This document shows, piece after piece, positions 27,338 to 37,744 of a stretch of DNA of 64,000 nucleotides (its first letter is position 1; the number at the start of each line of letters is the position of its first letter). Where the stretch lies: positions 2,170,001-2,234,000 of the forward strand of contig NZ_CP027557.1 of NCBI RefSeq assembly GCF_014854695.1, read 5' to 3'. The notes under the pieces are model-generated. The model ran no database searches. It saw nothing but the letters and a program-made list of their open reading frames with translations, and was not told the origin of the DNA. The stretch comes from Rhodococcus rhodochrous. GTDB lineage: Bacteria > Actinomycetota > Actinomycetes > Mycobacteriales > Mycobacteriaceae. Position numbers and translations under genes: made by a program.

Positions 27338-28864
27338 GTGTCAGAGAACGTAGTAGCGAAGACCGACGTAGTGCTCGTGGGCGCGGGCATCATGAGCGCA
27401 ACCCTCGGTGCGTTGTTGCGTCAGGTGCAGCCCGACTGGTCGATCACCGCGTTCGAGCGCCTCGACGCCGCGGCCGCCGAGAGCAGCGACCCCTGGAACA
27501 ACGCCGGTACGGGCCACTCCGCGCTGTGTGAGCTCAACTACACCCCCGGGAAGCCGGACGGTTCGGTCGACATCGCGAAGGCCGTCAACGTCAATGAGCA
27601 GTTCCAGGTCTCGCGCCAGTTCTGGGCGTACGCCGTCGACAACGGCATCCTGTCCGACCCGAAGAACTTCATCAACCCGGTCCCGCACGTCAGCTTCGTG
27701 CACGGCGCCGAGAACGTGAAGTACCTGCGTGCCCGCTACGACGCCCTCGCCGGACATCCCCTCTTCGAGGGCATGGAGTACACCGAGAGCCCCGAGGTCT
27801 TCACCGAGCGCCTGCCGCTCATGGGTAAGGGCCGAGACTTCTCCGACCCGGTCGCCCTGAACTGGACGCAGACCGGCACCGACGTCGACTTCGGCGCCCT
27901 CACCAAGCAGCTCATCAACCACGTCGCGGCCTCCGGCGGCACCGTCTTCTTCGGCCACGAGGTCACCGACGTGTCCAAGCAGTCCGACGGCAGCTGGATC
28001 GTGAAGGTCCGCAACCGCCGCACCGGCGAGTCGCGCAAGGTCCAGGCCAAGTTCGTCTTCGTCGGCGCCGGCGGTGGCGCGCTGCACCTGCTGCAGAAGT
28101 CGGGCATCAAGGAGATCAAGGGCTTCGGTGGCTTCCCCGTCTCCGGTGCCTTCCTGCGCTGCACCAACCCCGAGGTCATCGCGCAGCACAGCGCCAAGGT
28201 CTACGGCAAGGCCGCGGTCGGTGCCCCTCCGATGTCGGTGCCGCATCTCGACACCCGCGTCATCGGCGGCAAGCAGGGTCTGCTCTTCGGTCCCTACGCC
28301 GGCTGGTCGCCCAAGTTCCTCAAGCAGGGCGGCATCATGGACCTGCCCAAGTCCGTCAAGCCCGGCAACCTGATGTCGATGCTCGGCGTCGGCGTCACCG
28401 AGCTCGGCCTGGTCAAGTACCTCGTCGGTGAACTCATGCAGTCGCCCGCCGACCGTATCGGCACCCTCGCCGAGTTCGTGCCCGAGGCGCGCCTCGAGGA
28501 CTGGGAGCTCATCGTCGCCGGTCAGCGCGTGCAGGTCATCCGCCGCAAGGGCGCGGGCGGTGTCCTCGAGTTCGGTACCGCCGTGGTCAACGCGGGCGAC
28601 GGTTCGATCGCCGGTCTGCTCGGTGCGTCGCCGGGTGCCTCGACGGCCGTTCCGGCCATGCTCGACGTCCTCGAGCGCTGCTTCCCGCAGCAGTGGGCGG
28701 GCTGGCAGTCCAAGCTCCGCGAGATGGTCCCGTCGCTCGGCCTGAAGCTGTCCGACAACCCCGACCTGTTCCGCCAGGTCTGGGACCACAGCACGAAGTC
28801 GCTGCAGCTCGACGTCGTCTCCGACACCGTGGCCGAGGCGCCCGCAGAGGCCGCCGCGGTCTGA
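27338..28864 (+). CDS. mqo: Malate:quinone oxidoreductase
   Basis: A 508-residue membrane-associated FAD enzyme that oxidises malate to oxaloacetate and reduces menaquinone, bypassing NAD-malate dehydrogenase. The FAD site is [18 protein letters not shown]. The family motifs [18 protein letters not shown] and [17 protein letters not shown], and the C-terminal [11 protein letters not shown], are present. GTG 27338 lies about 11 bases after AGGAAG and gives the normal family length. It ends at a 14-bp terminator. Confidence 0.96.
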   Translation: MSENVVAKTDVVLVGAGIMSATLGALLRQVQPDWSITAFERLDAAAAESSDPWNNAGTGHSALCELNYTPGKPDGSVDIAKAVNVNEQFQVSRQFWAYAVDNGILSDPKNFINPVPHVSFVHGAENVKYLRARYDALAGHPLFEGMEYTESPEVFTERLPLMGKGRDFSDPVALNWTQTGTDVDFGALTKQLINHVAASGGTVFFGHEVTDVSKQSDGSWIVKVRNRRTGESRKVQAKFVFVGAGGGALHLLQKSGIKEIKGFGGFPVSGAFLRCTNPEVIAQHSAKVYGKAAVGAPPMSVPHLDTRVIGGKQGLLFGPYAGWSPKFLKQGGIMDLPKSVKPGNLMSMLGVGVTELGLVKYLVGELMQSPADRIGTLAEFVPEARLEDWELIVAGQRVQVIRRKGAGGVLEFGTAVVNAGDGSIAGLLGASPGASTAVPAMLDVLERCFPQQWAGWQSKLREMVPSLGLKLSDNPDLFRQVWDHSTKSLQLDVVSDTVAEAPAEAAAV

Positions 28865-28875
28865 TCCGATCACTG

Positions 28876-28911
28876 CACCTGTGGCCCGGCGCGATGCCCG
28901 GGCCACAGGTG
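28876..28911 (+). terminator. Terminator after mqo
   Basis: A perfect 14-bp stem, CACCTGTGGCCCGG at 28876-28889 with 28898-28911, and an 8-base loop, 11 bases after the mqo stop. Confidence 0.85.
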
Positions 28912-28960
28912 TCCTGAAGGTGGGTCCGATCGGATTCGCCTCGACACGAGAGATGGGGAG

Positions 28961-30223
28961 ATGCCCGTGTCCGCTGCCGCTGAGGACGAGACCAGTTACC
29001 TGGTCGGACTCGATCTCCGTGGACGCCGCGTCGTGATCGTCGGAGGAGGCAGCGTCGCGCAGCGGCGTCTCGGTCTGCTCGTCGCGTCCGGTGCCGACGT
29101 CCACGTCGTCGCCCGGGCCGCGACCCCCGTGGTCGAGAGCATGGCGACGAAGGGCCGCATCTCCCTCGACCTGCGCGAATACCGCGAGGGCGACCTCGAC
29201 GGCGCGTGGTACGCCATGGCCTGCACCGACGAACCCGAGACCAACGCCGCGGTCGTCGCCGAAGCCGAACGCAACAGGATCTTCTGCGTCCGCGCCGACA
29301 ACGCCCGTCACGGCAGCGCCGTCACCCCCGCCACAGCCCGCTACGAGGGCCTGACCGTCGGCGTCCTCGCCGGCGGCGACCACCGCCGGTCCGCTGCTGT
29401 GCGCACTTCGATCCGCGACGCTCTCGCCGGAGCGGCCGTCACCGAGTTCGCCGGGACCGCACCGAAGCCGGTCGGCGTCGCCCTCGTGGGCGGCGGACCG
29501 GGCGATCCCGATCTGATCACCGTGCGCGGCCGTCGCCTGCTCGCTCGCGCCGACGTGGTCGTCGCCGACCATCTCGCCCCGCAAGAGCTGCTCGCGGAAC
29601 TCGACTCGCACGTCGAGGTGATCGACGCGGCGAAGCTCCCGTACGGACGGGCCATGGCCCAGCAGGTCATCAACGAGACCCTCATCGACCGCGCGAAGGC
29701 CGGCAAGTTCGTGGTCCGGCTCAAGGGCGGCGACCCGTACGTCTTCGGACGCGGTTACGAGGAACTCGAGGCCTGCACCGCGGCAGGCATCCCGGTGACC
29801 GTCGTCCCCGGCATCACCAGCGCGATCTCCGTGCCGTCCGCAGCCGGGATCCCCGTCACTCACCGCGGGGTCACCCACGAGTTCGTCGTGGTCAGCGGCC
29901 ACGTCGCACCCGGACATCCCGACTCGCTCACCGACTGGGACGCGCTCGCCAAGCTGCGCGGCACCCTGGTCCTGCTCATGGCCGTCGAACGCATCGAGCA
30001 GTTCGCCGACGCCCTGATGGCCGGCGGGCGCCCCACAGACACCCCCGTGGTCGTCGTGCAGGAGGGCACGCTGAGCAGTCAGCGTGTGGTGCGTGCCGAC
30101 CTGTCGACCGTCGCTCAGCGTGTCCGGGACGAGGCCGTGCGCCCGCCCGCGATCGTCGTGATCGGGCCGGTGGCCGGATTCGGACTCGATCCGCGGACCG
30201 GCTCCGACTCGGACGGTGGGTAA
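28961..30223 (+). CDS. cysG: Siroheme synthase: precorrin-2 dehydrogenase fused to uroporphyrinogen-III C-methyltransferase
   Basis: A 420-residue fusion. Residues about 1-160 form the NAD-dependent precorrin-2 dehydrogenase/ferrochelatase module (RRVVIVGGGSVAQRRLGLL). Residues about 168-405 are the SUMT module (VALVGGGPGDPDLITVRG, VRLKGGDPYVFGRGYEE, VVPGITSAISVPSAAGIPVTH split over the domain). It supplies siroheme for sulfite and nitrite reductases, which fits the nitrate genes at the end of the window. GGGGAG directly precedes ATG 28961. An EfpA-like exporter follows, the mycobacterial order. Confidence 0.95.
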   Translation: MPVSAAAEDETSYLVGLDLRGRRVVIVGGGSVAQRRLGLLVASGADVHVVARAATPVVESMATKGRISLDLREYREGDLDGAWYAMACTDEPETNAAVVAEAERNRIFCVRADNARHGSAVTPATARYEGLTVGVLAGGDHRRSAAVRTSIRDALAGAAVTEFAGTAPKPVGVALVGGGPGDPDLITVRGRRLLARADVVVADHLAPQELLAELDSHVEVIDAAKLPYGRAMAQQVINETLIDRAKAGKFVVRLKGGDPYVFGRGYEELEACTAAGIPVTVVPGITSAISVPSAAGIPVTHRGVTHEFVVVSGHVAPGHPDSLTDWDALAKLRGTLVLLMAVERIEQFADALMAGGRPTDTPVVVVQEGTLSSQRVVRADLSTVAQRVRDEAVRPPAIVVIGPVAGFGLDPRTGSDSDGG

Positions 30224-30226
30224 CGT
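30221..30226 (+). promoter_or_regulatory. -10 box before the EfpA-like gene
   Basis: TAACGT lies 8 bases before GTG 30235 and overlaps the cysG stop codon region. No ribosome binding site is seen, so a leaderless start is likely. Confidence 0.35.
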
Positions 30227-30234
30227 TGGATCAC

Positions 30235-31704
30235 GTGTCAGCCACCTCGCATCCGTCGGCCACCCGCGCGGTCGCTCTGGCCATGCTGGTCCTCAGCGGC
30301 CTCCAGTTGATGGTCGTGCTCGACGGAACGGTCGCAAACCTCGCGCTCGCGCCGCTGCAGAGCGATCTGGGACTGTCGGACGCGGGTCGCAACTGGGTCC
30401 TCACCTCGTACGCTCTCGCTTTCGGCGGGTTGATGCTCCTCGGCGGTCGTCTCGGCGACAGCTACGGGCGCAAGCGCATGTTCATGGGCGGGGTCGGCCT
30501 GTTCACCCTGGCGTCCCTGCTGTGCGGTCTGGCGACCGGCGAGGCGATGCTCATCGGCGCCCGCGCCCTGCAGGGCGTCGGCGCCGCGGTCGCGTCCCCG
30601 ACCGCCCTCGCGCTCGTCGCGACGACCTTCGCCGCAGGTCCGGCACGCAACCGTGCCATCGCGGTCTTCGCGGCCATGACCGGTGTCGGGTCCATCGCCG
30701 GACTGATCCTCGGTGGTGCGCTCACCCAGGTGTCGTGGCGCTGGATCTTCCTCATCAACGTCCCCATCGGCGTCCTCATCGTCGTGCTCGCCGCGATCGC
30801 GCTGCGTGAGACCGCCTCCGAACGCCTCGCGCTCGACGTGCCCGGAGCGATCCTCGCGACGCTCGGATGCACCGGCCTGGTCTTCGGTCTCACCGAGGGT
30901 CCCGAAGTCGGTTGGTCGAGCCCCTCGGTGATCGGCGCGATCGTCGCCGGCTTCGTGCTGCTCGGAGTGTTCCTGCTCGTCGAGCGGCGGGCCGAGAACC
31001 CGCTGCTGCCGTTCGTGCTGTTCCGCAACAAGGACCGCGTCGCGACCTTCGTGGCGATCTTCTTCGCGGGCGCCGTGATGTTCAGCCTCGCGGCCTTCGT
31101 CGCCCTGTTCGTGCAGGACATCCTCGGTTACAGCCCGCTCGCCGCGGGTCTGGCCTTCGTGCCGTTCGCCTTCGGCCTCGGCGGTGCCGCCGCGGTGTCC
31201 TCGAAGCTGGTCGCGCGGATCGAACCGCGCTGGCTCGTGGTCACCGGCTCGGCGATCATGACCGTCAGCCTGCTCTACGGCTCGACCATGGACGGCAGCG
31301 TCCGCTACTTCCCGACCCTGTTCGTGCTGGTGCTCGTCGTCGGCTTCGGGGTCGGCCTGGCCGTGGTCCCGCTGCCGCTGTGCGCGATCTCCGGGGTGGG
31401 ACCGCACGAGATCGGACCGCTCTCGGCGATCGCGCAGGTCGCGCAGACCCTCGGAGGTCCGGTCGGTCTCGGCGTGATCGGTGCGATGGCCACCTCGCGG
31501 ACGATGTCGCTCGGTGGTGTCTCCGGAGCCGTCGCCGACATGACCGACGCCCAGCTCGTCGCCCAGGGCGAGGGATACATGTTCGCGCTCGTCGGCTGTG
31601 CTGTCTGCGCGGTGATCGCCGGTGTCGCGGCGCTGTTCATCCGCTTCACTCCCGAAGAGGTCGCGCAGGCGCAGGAAGCCGAGAAGGCCGCGCAGACCTC
31701 CTGA
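30235..31704 (+). CDS. MFS drug exporter, 14-segment DHA2 (EfpA-like)
   Basis: A 489-residue transporter with 14 predicted membrane segments. Family motifs are LDGTVANLALAPLQSDLG in segment 1 (motif D1), LGGRLGDSYGRKRMF (motif A) and GVGSIAGLILGGAL (antiporter motif C). Position after cysG matches efpA in M. tuberculosis, an essential-type exporter implicated in drug tolerance; orthology is inferred from order and similarity. The start is GTG 30235, with TTG 30226 as an alternative. Confidence 0.9.
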   Translation: MSATSHPSATRAVALAMLVLSGLQLMVVLDGTVANLALAPLQSDLGLSDAGRNWVLTSYALAFGGLMLLGGRLGDSYGRKRMFMGGVGLFTLASLLCGLATGEAMLIGARALQGVGAAVASPTALALVATTFAAGPARNRAIAVFAAMTGVGSIAGLILGGALTQVSWRWIFLINVPIGVLIVVLAAIALRETASERLALDVPGAILATLGCTGLVFGLTEGPEVGWSSPSVIGAIVAGFVLLGVFLLVERRAENPLLPFVLFRNKDRVATFVAIFFAGAVMFSLAAFVALFVQDILGYSPLAAGLAFVPFAFGLGGAAAVSSKLVARIEPRWLVVTGSAIMTVSLLYGSTMDGSVRYFPTLFVLVLVVGFGVGLAVVPLPLCAISGVGPHEIGPLSAIAQVAQTLGGPVGLGVIGAMATSRTMSLGGVSGAVADMTDAQLVAQGEGYMFALVGCAVCAVIAGVAALFIRFTPEEVAQAQEAEKAAQTS

Positions 31705-31773
31705 CCGCTCGACCGCCGTGGCGGATGAGTTTGCTCACGCCTGCCACGCACGACCCCCGGGTACCCGACCCTC

Positions 31774-32856
31774 ATGCAGGTCGGTGTTCTCGAACGGGGC
31801 AGATTCGTCGCATCGTGGATCGTCCGCGCGGTGCGCGAGGCCGGACACGAGCGGTACGTCGCCCTCCAGGCGTTCCGGTCCACGCTCGCCGCGGTCGTCG
31901 CGTGGCTCGTCGTGACCGAGGTCTTCCACTTCCAGCAGGCCTTCCTCGCGCCCTACGTCGCGGTCTTCCTCGTCGAGGCGACACTCGTGCGCTCGCTCCA
32001 GCAGGCGGTGGTGCAGGTCGGGGCGGTGGTTGCGGGTCTGCTGGTCGCGGTCGTGGTGACACGGCTCGTGGAGTCGACGACCGCTGCGATCGGTATCGCC
32101 GTGGCGGTCGGCTACTTCGCGGGTCGCTGGCGACGGTTCGGGGCCAGTGGCATCTGGGTGGCGATCACCGCGCTGCTGGTGATCGCGACGGGCGCCTCGG
32201 ACAGCCCGATCCTGCTCGGTGAACGACTCGCGGAGACGATGATCGGCGCCGCGATCGGCGTCGCTGTGACGGCGCTGGTCTTCCCGCCGGTGTACTCGGC
32301 GGGCAAGGAGGCCCGCGAACTCACCGGTGAGCTGCGCGACCTGCTGCGGGACATGGCGTCCGGATGCCGTGAGGGATCGTCGGGGGTGCGGGACTGGGTG
32401 CAGCGCGCGCGGGGCATCGACAGCCTCGTGCAGCGCGCCTTCGAGGAATCGCGGTGGGCGCACGAGAGTGCCCGGATGAACCCACGGCCCGCCGCTGCAC
32501 GGGCCGGGGAATGGGCACGTCGCTGGGACCGGACCCTCGACGACCTCTCGTCGGTGTCCAGCGCCGTCGAGGAACTCGCGCACGCTCTGGACCCCGTACT
32601 CGGCGACGACATCGCCGAAGCCGACCGCGACCGCCTGCGGACGGGGATCGCGGCGATGCTCGACGCCCTCGCCGAGATGGTCGATGCCGTGGGGGCAGGC
32701 CGGGAGGTCGACCCCGACGGGGCGTGCCGCAGCAATCTCACCGAGCTCGAACGGTTCGCCACCGAATCGGACGACCTGGTCCTGACCGCGCGACTCGGCG
32801 CCGTCCTGCACACGGCCCGCCGGATCGTCGCGGCGATGGGACTCGAGGTCAGGTGA
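31774..32856 (+). CDS. FUSC / aromatic-acid exporter family membrane protein
   Basis: A 360-residue protein. The N-terminal 180 residues hold about six membrane segments with the FUSC-type pattern (AFRSTLAAVVAWLVVTEVF, FLVEATLVRSLQQA, GVAVTALVFPPVY). The C-terminal 170 residues are helical and cytoplasmic, probably coiled-coil. Members are proposed exporters of aromatic acids or other organic acids. Its 3' end overlaps the converging yaaA by 8 bases. Confidence 0.85.
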   Translation: MQVGVLERGRFVASWIVRAVREAGHERYVALQAFRSTLAAVVAWLVVTEVFHFQQAFLAPYVAVFLVEATLVRSLQQAVVQVGAVVAGLLVAVVVTRLVESTTAAIGIAVAVGYFAGRWRRFGASGIWVAITALLVIATGASDSPILLGERLAETMIGAAIGVAVTALVFPPVYSAGKEARELTGELRDLLRDMASGCREGSSGVRDWVQRARGIDSLVQRAFEESRWAHESARMNPRPAAARAGEWARRWDRTLDDLSSVSSAVEELAHALDPVLGDDIAEADRDRLRTGIAAMLDALAEMVDAVGAGREVDPDGACRSNLTELERFATESDDLVLTARLGAVLHTARRIVAAMGLEVR

Positions 32857-33616
32857 GCACGACCAGCTCGGTCGGCGACTCCACCTCGACCCTCAGTCCC
32901 GCCTTCGACGCGACGCGGGCGAGCGCTCCGATATCGCTCGGTTCCGCGCGGGTGAGGACCAGCGCGCGGGCCAGCAGGCCCTTGTGGTGCTTGTTGAAGT
33001 GGCTGACAACCTTGCGGGTGCCGTCGGGCTGCTCGGTGAGCACGGTGGCGGTCACCGCACCCGGCACGGGACCGGGCTGCTGGTAGACCCCGGAGCGGAG
33101 ATCGACCACGAGGTCGCCGCCGGCCTCGGCCACCAGCGCGTCGGTGAGTTCGTTCCGCCACACGGACTTCAACGTGCCGAAGCCGGGCAGTTTCGACCCT
33201 CCCGAGAGGCGGTAGGCGGGGATCGGATCCGCAGCCCGGACCGCGCCGAACAGCGCCGACCCGATGCCCAGGCGCCGATAGGCCTTGTCGCGCTGCGCCT
33301 TCGTGAACGCTCCCGCGTCGAGCGCGTCGTACAGCACCCCGGTGTACCGCTCGAGCGCCGGGCGGGTGGGGGAGACCCACAACTTCGCGTTGCGTTCGAT
33401 CTCGTCGGCGCCCTTCGTGCCCAGTCCGAGTGCGCGGCTCGACTCCTCGGGGTCGGCAGCGAGGTCGACGAGGGCCTGCACGAGCATCTCCCGCGTCTCC
33501 GTCAACTGCGGCATCGACAGGTCGGCGAGATCGAGCGGCCCGCCGTCGCCGCCGTCGGACTTGGTTTCGGATGGAGGGAGAAGCACCAGCACAACCGGTA
33601 ACCGTACCGACGTCAC
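32849..33616 (-). CDS. yaaA: Peroxide stress protein YaaA (UPF0246)
   Basis: A 255-residue protein. The YaaA signatures are [13 protein letters not shown] at the N-terminus, [16 protein letters not shown] and the C-terminal [14 protein letters not shown]. In E. coli YaaA lowers intracellular free iron during peroxide stress and binds DNA. GTG 33616 is the outermost start; GTG 33592 or 33586 would put VLLPPSE closer to the N-terminus, as in most homologues. It is divergent from proS, with 29 bases between the start codons. Confidence 0.9.
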   Translation of the reverse strand: MTSVRLPVVLVLLPPSETKSDGGDGGPLDLADLSMPQLTETREMLVQALVDLAADPEESSRALGLGTKGADEIERNAKLWVSPTRPALERYTGVLYDALDAGAFTKAQRDKAYRRLGIGSALFGAVRAADPIPAYRLSGGSKLPGFGTLKSVWRNELTDALVAEAGGDLVVDLRSGVYQQPGPVPGAVTATVLTEQPDGTRKVVSHFNKHHKGLLARALVLTRAEPSDIGALARVASKAGLRVEVESPTELVVLT

Positions 33617-33645
33617 TCGAGGCGGCCACGGTAGGCTGCAAGGTC

Positions 33646-35379
33646 GTGATCACCCGCATGTCGCACCTGTTCCTCCGCACCCTCCGAGACGACCCGGCCG
33701 ACGCCGAGGTCGCGAGCCACAAGTTGCTGGTCCGAGCCGGATACGTGCGACGTATCGCGCCGGGTGTGTACTCGTGGTTGCCTCTGGGTCTGCGGGTGCT
33801 GCGGCAGATCGAGCGGGTCGTGCGCGAGGAGATGAACTCCATCGGTGCGCAGGAGATCGCTCTGCCCGCGCTGCTGCCGCGCGAGCCCTACGAGGCCACC
33901 AACCGGTGGACGGAATACGGCGACAGCCTGTTCCGGTTGAAGGACCGCAAGGGCGGCGACTACCTCCTCGGCCCCACACACGAGGAGCTCTTCGCGCTCA
34001 CCGTCAAGGGTGAGTACAACTCGTACAAGGACTTCCCGGTCACGCTCTACCAGATCCAGACGAAGTACCGCGACGAGGAGCGCCCCCGCGCCGGCATCCT
34101 CCGCGGTCGTGAGTTCGTCATGAAGGACTCCTACAGCTTCGACCTCACCGACGAGGGTCTGGCCCAGTCGTACAAGGCGCACCGCGACGCCTACGAGCGC
34201 ATCTTCGCGCGCCTCGGCGTGAAGTACGTGATCGTCTCGGCCACCTCCGGCGCGATGGGCGGCAGCGCCTCCGAGGAGTTCCTGGCCGACTCGCCCGCAG
34301 GTGAGGACACCTACGTGCGGTGCCTCGAGTCCGGCTACGCGGCGAACGTCGAAGCGGTGAAGACCCTCGCGCCGGAACCGCTGCCGATCGACGGACAGCC
34401 CGAAGCGGTCGTGCACGACACCCCCGACACCCCGACGATCGCCTCGCTCGTCGCTTCGGCGTCTGAGGTCCTCGGGCGTGAGGTCACCGCGGCCGAGACG
34501 CTCAAGAACGTCATGGTCAAGGTCCGGCAGCCCGGTGGCGAGTGGGAACTGCTCGGCATCGGCATCCCCGGCGACCGCGAGGTCGACGACAAGCGCCTCG
34601 AGGCCTCGCTCGAGCCCGCCGAGGTGGAGCTGCTCACCGACGCCGACTTCGAGGCCAATTCCTTCCTCGTCAAGGGCTACATCGGGCCGAAGGCGCTGCT
34701 CGCCAACGGTGTCCGCTACCTCGTCGACCCCCGCGTGGTCGACGGCACCAGCTGGATCACCGGCGCCGACGAGCAGGGCAAGCACGTCTTCGGGCTGGTC
34801 GCCGGTCGCGACTTCACCCCGGACGGCACGATCGAGGCCGCCGAGGTGCGCGACGGCGATCCGTCGCCCGACGGAGCCGGCCCGCTCGTCTCCGCCCGCG
34901 GCATCGAGATCGGCCACGTCTTCCAGCTCGGCCGCAAGTACACCGACGCCTTCGCGGTGGACGTCCTCGGCGAGAACGGCAAGCCCGTCCGCCCCACGAT
35001 GGGCTCCTACGGTGTCGGCGTGTCGCGTCTCGTCGCGGTGGTCGCCGAACAGCAGCACGACGAGAAGGGCCTGCGCTGGCCGTCGGAGATCGCGCCGTTC
35101 GACGTGCACCTGGTGATCGCCAACAAGGACGAGCAGGCCCGGGAGGGCGCCGAGAACCTCGCCGAGGAACTCTCGAACGCCGGCCTCGAGGTGCTCCTCG
35201 ACGACCGCAAGGCGTCGCCCGGCGTGAAGTTCAAGGACTCCGAGCTGCTCGGCATGCCGCTCGTCGTCGTGGTCGGCCGCGGTTTCGCCGACGGCAAGGT
35301 CGAGGTCCGCGACCGTTTCTCCGGCGAGGCCGACGAACTGCCGATCGGTGAGGTCGTCCAGCGCATCGTCTCGCGCTGA
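33646..35379 (+). CDS. proS: Prolyl-tRNA synthetase, bacterial type with editing domain
   Basis: A 577-residue class II synthetase. Motif 1 ([17 protein letters not shown]), motif 2 ([23 protein letters not shown]) and motif 3 ([12 protein letters not shown]) are present. The roughly 180-residue INS editing domain that removes Ala-tRNAPro lies between motifs 2 and 3. The C-terminal anticodon-binding domain ends in [15 protein letters not shown] 33646 (read [12 protein letters not shown]) matches the mycobacterial N-terminus. Confidence 0.97.
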   Translation: MITRMSHLFLRTLRDDPADAEVASHKLLVRAGYVRRIAPGVYSWLPLGLRVLRQIERVVREEMNSIGAQEIALPALLPREPYEATNRWTEYGDSLFRLKDRKGGDYLLGPTHEELFALTVKGEYNSYKDFPVTLYQIQTKYRDEERPRAGILRGREFVMKDSYSFDLTDEGLAQSYKAHRDAYERIFARLGVKYVIVSATSGAMGGSASEEFLADSPAGEDTYVRCLESGYAANVEAVKTLAPEPLPIDGQPEAVVHDTPDTPTIASLVASASEVLGREVTAAETLKNVMVKVRQPGGEWELLGIGIPGDREVDDKRLEASLEPAEVELLTDADFEANSFLVKGYIGPKALLANGVRYLVDPRVVDGTSWITGADEQGKHVFGLVAGRDFTPDGTIEAAEVRDGDPSPDGAGPLVSARGIEIGHVFQLGRKYTDAFAVDVLGENGKPVRPTMGSYGVGVSRLVAVVAEQQHDEKGLRWPSEIAPFDVHLVIANKDEQAREGAENLAEELSNAGLEVLLDDRKASPGVKFKDSELLGMPLVVVVGRGFADGKVEVRDRFSGEADELPIGEVVQRIVSR

Positions 35380-35392
35380 CCCCCTTGTCTGC

Positions 35393-35427
35393 CGGTGCCC
35401 TCGCACTCTCTGTGCGGGGGGGCACCG
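35393..35427 (+). terminator. Terminator after proS
   Basis: The outer arms CGGTGCCC (35393-35400) and GGGCACCG (35420-35427), with an inner TCGCAC/GTGCG pairing, are followed by TTGT. It isolates proS from the iron-regulated operon. Confidence 0.75.
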
Positions 35428-35462
35428 TTGTATCTGTGCGAAGGTGACAATACCGACATCGG

Positions 35463-35481
35463 ATAGGTAACGCTAACCTCA
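35463..35481. promoter_or_regulatory. IdeR/DtxR iron box
   Basis: ATAGGTAACGCTAACCTCA agrees with the mycobacterial IdeR consensus TTAGGTTAGGCTAACCTAA at 15 of 19 positions, including all of GCTAACCT on the right arm. A -10-like TAACCT (35474-35479) lies inside it, so Fe-IdeR binding would block the promoter. It is 42 bases before the lipoprotein start. By homology with known sites the operon is repressed when iron is sufficient. Confidence 0.75.
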
Positions 35482-35523
35482 TTCCGTTCTTGTGGTCTGT
35501 CACGACAGAAACGGATGGTGGAA

Positions 35524-36669
35524 ATGAGATCGACGGTGCGGCGGGAGAAGCGGCAGCGGGGCGTGGCGTCGTCGTCCCGGTGGGTCGCCGCGGGACTCAT
35601 CGGTGCCCTCGCCTTCACGGCCGGATGCTCGAGCCGCGACACCCAGGAGGCCGACGCATCGACCACGGGTGACGCCGTCACGATCGTCGACCAGCGAGGC
35701 GAGACGATCACCCTCGACGGTCCGGCCGAGAAGGTGGCCTTCACCGTCATGCCCGCCCCCTCGATCTTCGCGGCGGTCGACCGGAGCTACGACCGGATCG
35801 TCGGTATCAACCAGTCGACGCTCGTCGCGAACCAGGGCGGGATGTTCGCCACCATGTTCCCGGGCTCGGCCGAGTCGACCACCGTGGCCGGAAGCGACTT
35901 CGTACCCAACGTCGAGACGCTGCTCGAACTCGACCCCGACGTCGTCGTGCAGTGGGGCGACCGCGGCCCGGACGTGGTCGAGCCCATCGAGTCCGCCGGC
36001 TTCCCCGTGGTCGGACTCGAATACGGCACGCAGGAGGACCTGGAAACGTGGATCACTCTGTTCGCGCAGATCGCAGGCAAGCCCGAGCGCGGTGAGGAAC
36101 TCGTCGCCTGGCAGCGCGCCGAGATCGAGGAGATGCGCGAGAAGGTCGCCGGACAGGACGCCCCGCGGCCGCGCGCGATGATCCTCTCCCGCAACGGCGA
36201 CGCCTACAGCACCACGAGCGCCACCGGATACGACGGCTTCCAGTTCGACCTCGTCGGAGCGGACCTCGTCACCGAAGGGTTCGTCTCGGATTCCGGACAG
36301 GTGAGCCCCGAGCAGATCCTCGCGTGGGATCCCGAGGTCATCATGCTGAGCGGCTTCGACCAGAGCACCCCGGCCGACATCTACGCCGACCCGCGTCTGG
36401 CGAGCGTGAGCGCCGTGCAGAACCGCCGCGTCTACAAGACCCCGCTCGGCGGTTACCGCTGGCAGGTGCCGAGTGCCGAGTCTCCGCTGATGTGGGACTG
36501 GATGTTCCGCATCCTGTACCCGCAGGAGCAGAGCGGTGAGTTCCGCGACGACATCCGCGCCGCCTTCGACGACCTGTTCGCCTACGAGATCTCCGAGGAC
36601 GAGATCGACCAGGTGCTGCGCTTCGACCTGAACCGGGATGCCGCGAGCTATGACCAGTTCGCCCGTTGA
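35524..36669 (+). CDS. Iron/metallophore ABC transporter substrate-binding lipoprotein (FecB/BtuF type)
   Basis: A 381-residue lipoprotein. The signal peptide ends in the lipobox FTAGC with C35 as the acylated residue. A class III (helical-backbone) binding domain follows: AVDRSYDRIVGINQST, NVETLLELDPDVVVQWG, AGFPVVGLEY and the C-terminal AVQNRRVYKTPLG. It should deliver a ferric siderophore, haem or other chelate to the permease. ATG 35524 is favoured by GGTGGA just upstream; ATG 35515 is possible. It is the first gene after the iron box. Confidence 0.88.
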   Translation: MRSTVRREKRQRGVASSSRWVAAGLIGALAFTAGCSSRDTQEADASTTGDAVTIVDQRGETITLDGPAEKVAFTVMPAPSIFAAVDRSYDRIVGINQSTLVANQGGMFATMFPGSAESTTVAGSDFVPNVETLLELDPDVVVQWGDRGPDVVEPIESAGFPVVGLEYGTQEDLETWITLFAQIAGKPERGEELVAWQRAEIEEMREKVAGQDAPRPRAMILSRNGDAYSTTSATGYDGFQFDLVGADLVTEGFVSDSGQVSPEQILAWDPEVIMLSGFDQSTPADIYADPRLASVSAVQNRRVYKTPLGGYRWQVPSAESPLMWDWMFRILYPQEQSGEFRDDIRAAFDDLFAYEISEDEIDQVLRFDLNRDAASYDQFAR

Positions 36670-37744
36670 CGCGACGGCCCGCTCGACCTCCCCGGCGTCG
36701 GTCTCGACGCCGCGGCAGGCGAGGTGGGGCCGTAACCCCCTGATCATCGCGGGTTTCACCGCACTGGTCGTGGTGGTCGCTCTCGTCGCGCTGGCAGTGG
36801 GACGCTACTTCGTCCCGCCGAACGAGATCGTCCGCCTGCTCGCCGGCCAGATCCTTCCCCTCCGCGAGACGTGGACGCAGCAGGAGAGCACGGTCGTCCT
36901 CGACGTCCGCCTGCCTCGCGTGCTGCTGTCCATCCTGATCGGCGCCGGACTGGCGCTCACCGGCGCCGTGATGCAGGGGGTCTTCCGCAATCCCCTCGCG
37001 AGCGCACAGATCCTGGGAGTGTCCTCCGGTGCCTCCTTCGGAGGCGTGCTGGTGCTGCTCGTCGGACTCGGCGGAATCGCCCTCGTCGGAGGCGCTTTCG
37101 TCGGCGGGGTGATCGCCCTGCTGCTGGTCCTCACGATCGCGCGGGCCGTCCCGGGGGCACCACTGCTCATGATCATCCTCGGCGGGACCGTCGTGGGCGC
37201 GATGTTCCAGGCGATGGTCTCGTTCATCACCTATATCGCCGATCCCTACAGTGAACTGCCGTCGATCGTCTTCTGGCTCATGGGATCTCTTGCCACTGCC
37301 AGTTACGGGAAACTCGCGATCGCCGCGGTGCCGATCCTCCTGCCCGCCCTCGTGGTACTCGCGCTGCGCTGGCGTTTGAACATCCTGTCGATGGGGGACG
37401 AGGACGCCGTTGCGCTCGGCCTGCGCCCGCAACGCCTGCGGCTGCTGCTGCTCGGCTGCGTCGCGATGATCACCGCCGCTGCGGTGGCGGTCTCGGGTGT
37501 CATCGGATGGGTGGGCCTGGTCGTGCCGCACCTGGTACGCATGATGATCGGCACCGACAACCGGATGGTGCTGCCCGTCAGCGCGCTGCTCGGCGCCGCC
37601 TATCTCACCGCCATCGACACCCTGTCGCGCGTGCTCAGTACGGCCGAGATCCCCATCGGCATCCTCACCGCGATCATCGGTGCGCCATTCTTCGTCGCCC
37701 TGCTGATCCGCAACCGAACCCGACTGTGGGGTAGCGATGCTTGA
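36650..37744 (+). CDS. FecCD-family ABC permease
   Basis: A 364-residue permease with about ten membrane segments. FecCD/BtuC signatures are VRLPRVLLSILIGAGLALTG, GVFRNPLASAQILGVSSGAS and GWVGLVVPHLVRMMIGTDNR. Only one permease gene is present, so a BtuC-like homodimer is expected. ATG 36650 overlaps the upstream gene by 20 bases; ATG 36638 is an alternative. The N-terminal 30 residues are polar and rich in Ser/Thr/Pro. Confidence 0.93.
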   Translation: MTSSPVDATARSTSPASVSTPRQARWGRNPLIIAGFTALVVVVALVALAVGRYFVPPNEIVRLLAGQILPLRETWTQQESTVVLDVRLPRVLLSILIGAGLALTGAVMQGVFRNPLASAQILGVSSGASFGGVLVLLVGLGGIALVGGAFVGGVIALLLVLTIARAVPGAPLLMIILGGTVVGAMFQAMVSFITYIADPYSELPSIVFWLMGSLATASYGKLAIAAVPILLPALVVLALRWRLNILSMGDEDAVALGLRPQRLRLLLLGCVAMITAAAVAVSGVIGWVGLVVPHLVRMMIGTDNRMVLPVSALLGAAYLTAIDTLSRVLSTAEIPIGILTAIIGAPFFVALLIRNRTRLWGSDA